Source: Gammaproteobacteria bacterium (lineage in GTDB: Bacteria > Pseudomonadota > Gammaproteobacteria > Pseudomonadales > Azotimanducaceae). From it: 9,486 nucleotides of DNA. The translations under genes and the position numbers were made by a program. Positions 1 to 6,825 of the stretch are shown piece after piece. The notes under the pieces were generated by a model. That model did not search any database and was not told where the DNA came from. It saw only the letters and a list, made by a program, of their open reading frames with translations. Location: contig PAMR01000049.1 in NCBI GenBank assembly GCA_002708205.1, forward strand, positions 22,069 to 31,554. Reading direction: 5' to 3'. Numbering within the stretch: position 1 is the stretch's first letter; every line of letters starts with the position of its first letter.

Positions 1-1314
1 AAAGCTGATTATCGCGGCACCAAGTTCATTGGTCGTCTAGGAGTTGAATCGCACTACGAGGTACCACTTCATGGTCAAGTAGGACATCGGCAAGTTGAGG
101 TTGACGTTGTAGGTCGCATAGCTCGTGAATTGGATATTGAACATCCGGTACCCGGGCAAAATCTGACATTACATATAGATAGTCGATTGCAGATCGCTGC
201 CCATAACGCTCTCGTTAATCTTCGTGGTGCTATTGTTGCTCTCGATCCAAGAACAGGTGGAGTATTAGCGATGGTTAGTACACCAAGTTATGACCCCAAT
301 TTGTTTATTCGGGGAATGAGTGAGAACCAATACAGTACACTAACAAAATCCGCGGATTTGCCATTATTTAATCGTGCCACGCGCGGTCAATATGCACCAG
401 GATCTACTTTTAAACCGATTGTTGGATTGGCTGCAATTTCCTATGGAATCACCACCTGGGAGGAACAAATTATGGACAGAGGCTGGTTGAAATTGCCTAA
501 TCAGGATCGTATATATCGAGACTGGAGTTGGAAGAAGGACAACTCTGGTGGACAGGGCATAGTGGATTTAAACAGGGCAATATATAGATCTTCTAACGTT
601 TACTTTTATAGCTTAGGAACACGTTTAACCTCTGACCAACTTACTGGGTTTGCAGCACAATTTGGCTATGGGAAGAGAACGGCTATTGATGTCAACGGAG
701 CAGCCTTGGGGGTTCTACCAAGTGTCGAGTGGAAACGTCGACAAAAGGGAGAACCTTGGTTCCCAGGAGATACGGTTAATATGAGCATAGGACAGGGGGA
801 TCTATTGGCGACGCCTCTTCAGGTCGCTACAGTCGCGATGCTGATAGCTAATCGGGGTCGTTGGGTTAGGCCTCGCATGATCCTGTCTAGTGATAGTCAA
901 CTATTCGGAGCTGACCCTCCGGAAAAAATTGCCAACATCAGTGGGCTGGAGGAAAAAGACTGGACTCGAATTATTCAGTCTATGGAGGCCGTCGTGCATC
1001 GGGGCAATAAAGGATTTAGACAGAATGGAACGGCATGGAACTATATTGGACGGAACATTCCTTATCGTATGGCTGGTAAATCAGGAACAGCTCAAGTGGT
1101 CGAAATAAAACAAGGAGAGGAATATGACGAAGAATCTCTGGATGAGCGGAAACGAAAGCATGCATGGTTTATGGCCTTTGCCCCGGTAGACGAACCAGAA
1201 ATTGCTGTGGCAGTTCTGGTAGAAAATGGTGGAGGAGGAAGTGCTATCGCAGCGCCGATAGCGCGCGAAGTGATAGATGCTTACCTAATCCCTCAGCTGG
1301 CCTTGAATCCTTGA
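1..1314 (+). CDS. mrdA: Penicillin-binding protein 2 (peptidoglycan D,D-transpeptidase), 5'-truncated by the window edge
   Basis: PBP2 cross-links peptide stems in the periplasm during sidewall elongation and works with RodA in the elongasome. The frame is open from base 1, so the true start lies upstream; the TTG at 130 is only an internal codon. The 43 codons before it match the linker domain of the family (YRGTKFIGRLGVE, HGQVG, QVEV, GR). The transpeptidase domain has all three class B PBP motifs: STFK with the acylated serine at bases 403-405, SSN at 589-597, and KSGT at 1078-1089. The N-terminal membrane anchor is outside the window. The stop TGA at 1312-1314 overlaps the proposed rodA TTG start in the four bases TTGA, so the two are probably translationally coupled. 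Identification rests on motifs and on the neighbouring rodA and is secure. Confidence 0.96.
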   Translation, partial: KADYRGTKFIGRLGVESHYEVPLHGQVGHRQVEVDVVGRIARELDIEHPVPGQNLTLHIDSRLQIAAHNALVNLRGAIVALDPRTGGVLAMVSTPSYDPNLFIRGMSENQYSTLTKSADLPLFNRATRGQYAPGSTFKPIVGLAAISYGITTWEEQIMDRGWLKLPNQDRIYRDWSWKKDNSGGQGIVDLNRAIYRSSNVYFYSLGTRLTSDQLTGFAAQFGYGKRTAIDVNGAALGVLPSVEWKRRQKGEPWFPGDTVNMSIGQGDLLATPLQVATVAMLIANRGRWVRPRMILSSDSQLFGADPPEKIANISGLEEKDWTRIIQSMEAVVHRGNKGFRQNGTAWNYIGRNIPYRMAGKSGTAQVVEIKQGEEYDEESLDERKRKHAWFMAFAPVDEPEIAVAVLVENGGGGSAIAAPIAREVIDAYLIPQLALNP

Positions 1315-2441
1315 ACGACTTTGTCCGGTCTGTTCAGGGAGGATCGGGTCTCCGGCAAGTCGTTGGAGTGTCTATTTTTAATGTTGACCCTTACCTGTTG
1401 TCACTTTTGGTTGTCATTGGCGTTTATGGTTTAGCCGTTTTGCGGACTTTTGATGGTAATGGTTCAGATCTTTATTTCGGCCAGTTAGCTCGACTGGCAA
1501 TCGGTTTTTTTATGATGTTTTGCTTAGCCCAACTCTCACCTTGGGTATTTCTCCGTTGGGCACCCATCTTATATGTATTGGGTATCCTTATGTTGGTTCT
1601 GGTTATGTTTGTCGGAGTTTCAGCGAAAGGATCACAGCGTTGGTTGGAACTACCGGGTTTACCGCGGTTTCAACCGTCGGAAATGATGAAGATAGTGGTG
1701 CCTTTGACGGTAGCCTGGTACTTTCGAGATCGGTCTTTACCACCTCGGTTCTTGGATATAGCGGCATCGCTCTTAATTGTTGTGATTCCTGTTGTTCTAG
1801 TCATAAAACAACCTGATTTGGGAAGTGGTGTTCTCATCGCTTCTAGTGGAATTATAGTGCTTTTCTTGACTGGAATTCATTGGCGTTGGATCATACTGGC
1901 TGCTTGCATCGCCGGCGTCTCTCTTCCTGTCTTTTGGCAGTTTTTCACGGATTACCAAAGGCAACGTGTACTAACATGGTTCAATCCCGAAAGCGATCCA
2001 TTGGGGTCAGGTTGGAATACTATTCAATCGACAACAGCTATAGGATCCGGTGGATTATTTGGAAAGGGTTTAGGTCAGGGTACTCAAAGCCAATTACATT
2101 TTCTTCCGGAAAGTCACACAGATTTCATGGTTGCAGTAATCGGAGAAGAGCTCGGATTGATAGGAGTCATAACGCTTTTAATTTTATACATTCTTGTATT
2201 AGGGCGAGGGCTATACATTTCTATTATGACGCCCGATACTTTTGGACGGTTAGTTAGTGCTAGTTTATCCATTGTCTTCTTTTTTTATGTATTTGCGAAC
2301 GTAGCAATTGCTTGTGGTCTATTGCCGGTGACTGGATTTCCACTACCTCTGGTAAGTTATGGAGGAACTTCGGCTATTACTCTGCTTGCAGGTTTCGGAA
2401 TAGTCATGTCAATACACTCACACCGTAGTTGGAGGGATTAA
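1311..2441 (+). CDS. rodA: RodA, SEDS-family peptidoglycan glycosyltransferase of the elongasome
   Basis: RodA polymerises lipid II into glycan strands in the inner membrane, partnered by PBP2 just upstream. From the TTG at 1311 it is 376 residues, close to the 370 of E. coli RodA, with about ten hydrophobic segments. Family motifs are KGSQRW (106-111), RFQPSE (119-124), QPDLG (167-171), DYQRQRV (214-220), IGSGGL (244-249) and HTDF (269-272). Asp271 aligns with the catalytic Asp262 of E. coli RodA. PLVSYGG lies near the C-terminus. The frame is open up to 1164, but translation of 1164-1310 looks unlike any RodA and runs out of frame through mrdA. TTG at 1311 has no clear Shine-Dalgarno sequence, but it overlaps the mrdA stop as TTGA. 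The alternative is GTG at 1368 (357 residues), which leaves a very short cytoplasmic N-terminus. The family call is certain; the start is likely but unproven. Confidence 0.95.
   Translation: MNDFVRSVQGGSGLRQVVGVSIFNVDPYLLSLLVVIGVYGLAVLRTFDGNGSDLYFGQLARLAIGFFMMFCLAQLSPWVFLRWAPILYVLGILMLVLVMFVGVSAKGSQRWLELPGLPRFQPSEMMKIVVPLTVAWYFRDRSLPPRFLDIAASLLIVVIPVVLVIKQPDLGSGVLIASSGIIVLFLTGIHWRWIILAACIAGVSLPVFWQFFTDYQRQRVLTWFNPESDPLGSGWNTIQSTTAIGSGGLFGKGLGQGTQSQLHFLPESHTDFMVAVIGEELGLIGVITLLILYILVLGRGLYISIMTPDTFGRLVSASLSIVFFFYVFANVAIACGLLPVTGFPLPLVSYGGTSAITLLAGFGIVMSIHSHRSWRD
2431..2436 (+). promoter_or_regulatory. Strong Shine-Dalgarno sequence that fixes the mltB start
   Basis: GGAGGG lies inside the last codons of rodA, seven bases before the TTG at 2444. 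It is close to the ideal anti-16S match, and the spacing suits TTG 2444. The other in-frame TTG at 2429 lies upstream of this element and cannot use it. This is the clearest ribosome binding site on the plus strand. Confidence 0.8.
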
Positions 2442-2443
2442 GT

Positions 2444-3457
2444 TTGAAAATTCTTGAGAAAGTTTTTATGTTATTGGTCACCATTGGTTTTCTGAATATG
2501 TTAGGGAAGGCCTTGGCTGATGAATTTGACGTCGATCAAATAAGAGAATTGGTTGACGAAATGGTGGTTGAACATGATTTTGATTCTGGAGAATTACTTG
2601 CATTATTCGACGAAGCTGAAAAGAAAGAGAGAATTATAGAGCTCATTTCGCGTCCGGCTGAAAAAGCTAAACCGTGGCACGAATATCGCGAAATATTTGT
2701 TACGGATAAAAGAATAAACGCCGGTGTTGAATTTTGGGAAAAGAATCGCGAATCTTTGGAAAAGGCTAGACAAATCTATGGAGTTGAGCCGCACTTTATT
2801 GTGTCAATTATTGGTGTTGAAACGTTTTACGGTCGTATTACGGGCGGATATCGTGTTCTAGATTCTTTAGCGACTCTGTCTTTTGGTTATCCTCCACGTA
2901 GCAAATTTTTTAGAAGAGAACTTAAACAGTTTCTCTTGCTTTCGCGAGAAGAGGGGAAGGATCCTCTCGCTCTTAGTGGATCGTATGCTGGCGCGATGGG
3001 ATTCGGTCAATTTATACCCTCAAGCTACAGAGAGTATGCCGTCGATTTTGATGGTGATGGATACCGGGATATTTGGTCAAATAAAACTGATGCGATTGGA
3101 AGTGTAGGAAATTATTTTGACCGTCATGGATGGAATGGTAAACAGGTAGTAGTGGTTCCCGTTCGCCTTTCAGGAGATACATCACGGATAAGACCAAACA
3201 TTGATTGGAAGCCTGAGAAAACAGTCAGAGAGTTGGCGAAGGATGGATTGGACCTTGGTAGTGTAAAGAAAGCGATTTCTCTTGATACGAAGGCCACACT
3301 TATAAAAATGGATGGAAAAAGTGGTCCTGAGTATTGGTTAGGTACAAATGATTTCTATGTCATCACACGATATAACCACTCAAGAATGTACGCGTTAGCA
3401 GTGTTCCAGTTAGCGGATGCTATTTTGGACAGCATGAAAAAGGCTAAAGCATCGTAG
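2444..3457 (+). CDS. mltB: MltB-type lytic murein transglycosylase (SLT_2 family)
   Basis: MltB cleaves the MurNAc-GlcNAc bond of peptidoglycan in the periplasm and leaves 1,6-anhydro ends. The chosen TTG start (337 residues) sits seven bases after GGAGGG. It gives a clean signal peptide: MKILEK, a hydrophobic core to about residue 22, then ALA before Asp-27 as a type I cleavage site. The frame also opens at TTG 2429, but that would bring in five residues upstream of the ribosome site. The motif IIGVETFYG (122-130) holds the catalytic Glu126, equivalent to Glu162 of E. coli MltB. The family block YAGAMGFGQFIPSSYREYA follows, then the DFDGDGYRDIW and DAIGSVGNYF stretches. No lipobox cysteine is present, unlike E. 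coli MltB, so it should be soluble in the periplasm. It lies between rodA and rlpA, as the mltB-type gene does in Pseudomonas, and starts two bases after the rodA stop. Confidence 0.93.
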   Translation: MKILEKVFMLLVTIGFLNMLGKALADEFDVDQIRELVDEMVVEHDFDSGELLALFDEAEKKERIIELISRPAEKAKPWHEYREIFVTDKRINAGVEFWEKNRESLEKARQIYGVEPHFIVSIIGVETFYGRITGGYRVLDSLATLSFGYPPRSKFFRRELKQFLLLSREEGKDPLALSGSYAGAMGFGQFIPSSYREYAVDFDGDGYRDIWSNKTDAIGSVGNYFDRHGWNGKQVVVVPVRLSGDTSRIRPNIDWKPEKTVRELAKDGLDLGSVKKAISLDTKATLIKMDGKSGPEYWLGTNDFYVITRYNHSRMYALAVFQLADAILDSMKKAKAS

Positions 3458-3491
3458 AATTTGATTATCTGCGCACGGGATTTTCGACAAT

Positions 3492-4292
3492 ATGACGATT
3501 AGGTTTATTTTCGCTCTGTTCAGTTTTTGGATTGTTGGCGGTTGTTCAAATATGCCCATACATAGTCAATCTGAAACTGATGCGGCTCCTCATGTTAGCC
3601 CCGAAGGATTAGAGAATCTACCTGATCCAAAAGTCACAGTTGAACCGCTTAGCACGTTAGGTAATCACAGTCCGTATACGGTTAATGGCAAGACTTATCA
3701 AGTTATGTCTAGACCAGCCGCATACCGCAGGGAGGGAAAGGCCTCTTGGTATGGGACTAAGTTTCATGACAGGTTGACTTCAAATGGAGAAAAATATGAT
3801 ATGTTCAAGCTCACAGCAGCTCATAAGCATTTGCCCCTTCCGAGTTATGTTGAAGTTATTAATCTTGATAATTTAAAGCGCACAATAGTGAGAGTTAATG
3901 ACCGGGGTCCGTTTCACGATGATCGATTGATTGATGTATCTTATGCTGCTGCAGTAAAGCTCGGTTTCGCTAATGAGGGAATAGCCAGGGTTCTGATTGA
4001 ATTAAAAAAAGCAAGTGGGCCTGAAGTAAACGAATTACTACCTTTAGTGCGAATAGAGAAACGATTTTTTTTACAATTAGTCGGTTTTGAGAACTTGAAA
4101 GAAGCAGACGCAATTGCCAGTCGACTCGAGAGCATTGAACAAATTGTTTACACGCCTGTAATACTTACTCGTGGAAATCTAGATGGTTACCAAGTGCGGG
4201 TAGGCCCTTATAAAACTCGTAAAGAAACCGAGCGGCTGCATGCACTGGCAGTAATGTATGACATATCACCTCTGACCATAATCGAGGAATAA
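3492..4292 (+). CDS. rlpA: RlpA, septal-ring lipoprotein and lytic transglycosylase with SPOR domain
   Basis: In Pseudomonas aeruginosa, RlpA cuts glycan strands that have lost their stem peptides, acting at septa. The 266-residue protein opens with a lipoprotein signal peptide whose lipobox is VGGC, with Cys18 as the lipidated residue. Ser follows the cysteine rather than Asp, which suggests the outer membrane. The double-psi beta-barrel domain spans roughly 82-172 (GKASWYGTKFHDRLTSNGE onward). Glu100, His111 and Asp137 match the spacing of the P. aeruginosa RlpA residues E120, H131 and D157, so I infer an active enzyme. A C-terminal SPOR domain (about 190-266) should bind denuded glycan at the division site. 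ATG at 3492 has only a weak purine run (GGGA, 3478-3481) upstream. The 34-base gap after mltB is the largest in the window and shows no recognisable promoter. The gene ends 22 bases before dacA. Confidence 0.95.
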   Translation: MTIRFIFALFSFWIVGGCSNMPIHSQSETDAAPHVSPEGLENLPDPKVTVEPLSTLGNHSPYTVNGKTYQVMSRPAAYRREGKASWYGTKFHDRLTSNGEKYDMFKLTAAHKHLPLPSYVEVINLDNLKRTIVRVNDRGPFHDDRLIDVSYAAAVKLGFANEGIARVLIELKKASGPEVNELLPLVRIEKRFFLQLVGFENLKEADAIASRLESIEQIVYTPVILTRGNLDGYQVRVGPYKTRKETERLHALAVMYDISPLTIIEE

Positions 4293-4314
4293 AGACCCGG
4301 AAAGAGATATCAAG

Positions 4315-5457
4315 ATGCAAGTACGGAATAGTTTATTTACCTTTTTTTTAATAAGTGCCCTAACGATATGTGCGGCTCCTATCCCACAAGCGCCGAGTAT
4401 TGCTGCTAAGGGTTACGTATTGATAGATGCGTCGACCGGCAAAGTGCTGAGCGAGTTTAACGGCGATGAACTTCTACCACCGGCGAGCCTTACAAAAATT
4501 ATGACAAGCTATGTCGCAGCAGTAGAAATTAGGGAAGGACGTATCAATTTGGCAGATCAGGTGCCAATCAGTGTTAAAGCATGGCGCACACCGGGATCTA
4601 AGACATTTGTTCGTGAGGGAACCAGTGTAAGTTTGTCCGATCTTTTGCGGGGTGTGATAATTCAATCTGGAAATGATGCTAGTGTCGCGGTTGCAGAATA
4701 CATCGCAGGTAGTGAAGAAGCATTTGCTGGAATGATGAATCAACATGCTGAAGACATAGGCATGACGCGTACCGATTTTCGAAATTCGACAGGGTTGCCG
4801 GACAGAGAACATCTCACAACGGCTCGTGATCTAGTAACGCTTGTACGCTCGTTGATCTCTGAGTTTCCGGATCATTATAAAATTTATTCGGAACGCGAAT
4901 TTACATACGGAGGCATTCGTCAAAATAATCGTAATCGACTTTTGTGGCGTGACAAAACGGTAGATGGAGTCAAAACCGGTATGACTAAAGATGCCGGTTT
5001 TTGTCTAGTGGCTTCTGCGATGAGAGAAGGAATGCGTTTGGTATCTGTGGTTATGGGTGCAACGGATGACGAAACTCGGATGAGAGAAACGCAAAAGCTC
5101 TTTCAGTGGGGATTTCGTTATTTCGAAACACAAACACTTTTTGAGCCGAATATCAGCCTACAAAAAACCCGTATTTATTATGGGGAAAAAGAAGAGCTCG
5201 AGCTAGGAATCGAAGAAAAACTGATTTTGACCTTTCCTCGCGGCAGTTATGAGGATTTAGAATCCGAAATAGACTTTCCGAGTATCATTGAGGCCCCAAT
5301 TCAGATCGGTCAGAAAATAGGTGAGCTTCGGGTGAATCTTGATGGGCGGGAGTTAGCGAGTGTTCCATTAATTGCACGCTCGGCAGTATTAGAGGCAGGA
5401 TTTTTTTCGAGGGCATCGGACGCGATCGAACTTTTTTTTAGTGACTTAGGCGAGTGA
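4315..5457 (+). CDS. dacA: D-alanyl-D-alanine carboxypeptidase, PBP5/6 family
   Basis: This periplasmic enzyme removes the terminal D-Ala from pentapeptide stems, which limits cross-linking and shapes the substrate for other cell wall enzymes. The 380-residue protein has an N-terminal signal peptide (core FFLISALTICAA, cleaved near residues 20-22). The S11 peptidase domain has SLTK at 58-61 (acylated Ser58), SGN at 118-120 and KTG at 220-222. A PBP5-type C-terminal beta domain follows from about residue 280. The last 19 residues (GFFSRASDAIELFFSDLGE) sit where PBP5 carries its amphipathic membrane anchor, but they are net acidic instead of basic. ATG at 4315 follows a modest purine-rich site (GGAAAGAGA, 4299-4307). 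The stop TGA at 5455-5457 overlaps the lipB GTG in the sequence GTGA. Paralogues DacA, DacC and PBP6 cannot be told apart by eye; the position beside rlpA supports the housekeeping copy. Confidence 0.95.
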   Translation: MQVRNSLFTFFLISALTICAAPIPQAPSIAAKGYVLIDASTGKVLSEFNGDELLPPASLTKIMTSYVAAVEIREGRINLADQVPISVKAWRTPGSKTFVREGTSVSLSDLLRGVIIQSGNDASVAVAEYIAGSEEAFAGMMNQHAEDIGMTRTDFRNSTGLPDREHLTTARDLVTLVRSLISEFPDHYKIYSEREFTYGGIRQNNRNRLLWRDKTVDGVKTGMTKDAGFCLVASAMREGMRLVSVVMGATDDETRMRETQKLFQWGFRYFETQTLFEPNISLQKTRIYYGEKEELELGIEEKLILTFPRGSYEDLESEIDFPSIIEAPIQIGQKIGELRVNLDGRELASVPLIARSAVLEAGFFSRASDAIELFFSDLGE

Positions 5458-6116
5458 ATGATTTAGGTAGTAAGAATCTACTTTTGGTTCGGCATCTTGC
5501 AAGAACGGGCTATCAGATCGTTTATGATTCGATGAAGGAATTTGCTCGAATTCGAAGTGCTGATACTAATGACGAACTTTGGATTACAGAGCATGACCCA
5601 GTCTTTACACAGGGTCAGTCAGGAAAGCCGGAGCATTTGATTGCTCCAGGAGATATACCTGTTATCCAAAGTAATCGCGGTGGACAGATTACATATCATG
5701 GGCCTGGACAGATCGTGGCTTATCTATTATTTGATATCTCACGAATGAATCTATCGGTACGGGAGTTCGTACGTAAGATAGAGCTATCAATGATGGCAAC
5801 TCTTAACCATTTTGATATTAGAAGTAATCGTATGGAAAATACTCCGGGAGTTTACGTTCGTAGCAAGAAGATTGGTTCTTTGGGGCTGAGGATAAGTCGG
5901 GGAAATTCGTATCATGGGCTAAGTCTTAATGTGGATATGGATACGGAGCCTTTTGGAAGAATCCATCCATGTGGAATGGAAGGACTAGAGATTACAACGA
6001 TGTGTGACTTTGGAAATTTTGATATGTTAGAGGTTACTGAGATATTAGAAGTACAGATCAGCCGTGAATTTGGCTTTAAGGGAGTGTTTTACAAGCCGGG
6101 CAATTTGGGTCTTTAG
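5454..6116 (+). CDS. lipB: Octanoyl-[ACP]:protein N-octanoyltransferase LipB
   Basis: LipB moves octanoate from acyl carrier protein onto the lipoyl domains of 2-oxoacid dehydrogenases and the glycine cleavage H protein, in the cytoplasm. LipA then inserts the sulfurs. The 220-residue protein has the family signatures RGGQITYHGPGQ (75-86), KKIGSLG (138-144), HGLSLNV (154-160) and HPCGM (171-175). Cys173 and Lys139 form the acyl-transfer pair. Their spacing of 34 equals that of C169 and K135 in E. coli. The start is GTG at 5454, overlapping the dacA stop as GTGA; the nearby ATG at 5458 is out of frame and soon reaches a stop. Only a weak AGG (5448-5450) could serve as ribosome site, so coupling to dacA is likely. 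The usual upstream ybeD is missing and no lipA follows. The 3' end overlaps moeB on the other strand by 41 bases. Confidence 0.96.
   Translation: MNDLGSKNLLLVRHLARTGYQIVYDSMKEFARIRSADTNDELWITEHDPVFTQGQSGKPEHLIAPGDIPVIQSNRGGQITYHGPGQIVAYLLFDISRMNLSVREFVRKIELSMMATLNHFDIRSNRMENTPGVYVRSKKIGSLGLRISRGNSYHGLSLNVDMDTEPFGRIHPCGMEGLEITTMCDFGNFDMLEVTEILEVQISREFGFKGVFYKPGNLGL
6076..6116. other. Tail-to-tail overlap of the lipB and moeB coding regions
   Basis: These 41 bases are read on both strands. Plus-strand reading gives the last 13 codons or so of lipB (ending GVFYKPGNLGL and TAG). Minus-strand reading gives the last codons of moeB (KDPNCPACKTLP and TAA), including zinc ligands Cys242 and Cys245. 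The two operons therefore meet with no intergenic space. No convincing hairpin with a T-run for either strand is seen here, so where each transcript ends is unclear. Confidence 0.9.
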
Positions 6117-6825
6117 CTAGTTTTAGCCTCCGTATATCCATACGCTTCGCATCTATATATAGGACGATCCCTGTTAAATTTTCTCCGAGACCGGCGATAA
6201 GTTTTAATGTTTCCATCGCTTGCATGGTCCCAATAATACCGGTTAGCGGTGCGATTACTCCGTTTTCCGAACAATTTAGATCCGCATCGTTCCCTTCTCG
6301 ATAAAGGCATTGATAACAAGGTGAAGAATCTAATCTAGGATCAAAGACTGTCACTTGCCCCTCGAATCGTATTGCGGCCCCAGACACTAAAGGGGTTTGC
6401 GTTTCCAACGACGCTTTATTCAGTGAGTAACGTGTTGAATAATTATCGGTTGCATCTAAGACAACATCGGATTGCTTAAAAACGGATAAAAGTTCTTCGT
6501 CCGTTAATCGATGATTTATTGTTGATACCTTGGTTGCATTTGATATTTCCGAGATTGTTTTTTTTGCAGAGTCGACTTTGTCTTCGCCTATAGAATCTTC
6601 CGTGTGGATGATTTGACGTTGAAGATTAGAATTCTCGACACGGTCATCATCTACTAGAATTAGCGAGCCAATTCCAGATGCCGCTAGATAGATAGCTGCC
6701 GGAGATCCTAGACCGCCTAAGCCAATAATTGTTGCGGTTGCAGATAACAAATCCTCCTGACCTTTAATATCCAATTCAGGCAACATGATATGTCGACTGT
6801 AGCGAAGTAGATTATCGTCATTCAC
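6076..6825 (-). CDS. moeB: MoeB, molybdopterin-synthase adenylyltransferase (E1-like, HesA/MoeB/ThiF family)
   Basis: MoeB uses ATP to adenylate the C-terminal glycine of the sulfur carrier MoaD, a step in molybdopterin synthesis. At 249 residues it has exactly the length of E. coli MoeB. Visible motifs are RYSRH (8-12, with the nucleotide-binding Arg11), GLGGLG (35-40), SNLQRQ (66-71), DATDN (124-128, with the Mg/ATP Asp127) and SGAAIRFEGQ. Zinc cysteines are Cys170, Cys173, Cys242 and Cys245, each two residues off the E. coli positions. The GTG start overlaps the prmC end by eight bases and has a strong AAGGAG site. ThiF is a close relative, and the same protein may serve thiamine synthesis in some organisms. 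Position after prmC, as in Pseudomonas, and the length favour MoeB. Its last 41 bases lie under lipB, so the second zinc pair is encoded inside the overlap. Confidence 0.88.
   Translation of the reverse strand: MNDDNLLRYSRHIMLPELDIKGQEDLLSATATIIGLGGLGSPAAIYLAASGIGSLILVDDDRVENSNLQRQIIHTEDSIGEDKVDSAKKTISEISNATKVSTINHRLTDEELLSVFKQSDVVLDATDNYSTRYSLNKASLETQTPLVSGAAIRFEGQVTVFDPRLDSSPCYQCLYREGNDADLNCSENGVIAPLTGIIGTMQAMETLKLIAGLGENLTGIVLYIDAKRMDIRRLKLAKDPNCPACKTLP

Noticed and set aside
130..132. TTG as a possible start of mrdA
   Set aside because: The frame stays open to base 1, and the 43 codons upstream match the PBP2 linker domain, so the gene begins outside the window.
1164..1310. Open frame upstream of rodA, overlapping the mrdA 3' end by about 150 bases
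   Set aside because: Its translation is rich in Arg, Cys and Trp and does not resemble a RodA N-terminus, while the mrdA frame there is clearly coding. It is a chance extension.
4360..4390. Lipobox-like LTIC in the DacA signal peptide
   Set aside because: The residue before the cysteine is Ile, which the lipobox does not accept, and the AA after it offers an ordinary type I cleavage site.
5415..5439. Possible terminator at the end of dacA: a small hairpin (ATCG/CGAT) before eight Ts
   Set aside because: The stem is only four base pairs, it lies inside the coding region, and lipB is overlapped directly after it. It is too weak to call.
6060..6079. Possible terminator near the end of lipB: AGCC and GGCT arms followed by TTTAAG
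   Set aside because: It has a four-base-pair stem, an eight-base loop and only a short T-run, and sits inside lipB about 40 bases before its stop.
6076..6825. ThiF (thiamine synthesis) as the identity of the minus-strand E1-like gene
   Set aside because: Its length equals that of E. coli MoeB, the zinc cysteine positions match, and it follows prmC as moeB does in Pseudomonas. A dual role cannot be excluded.
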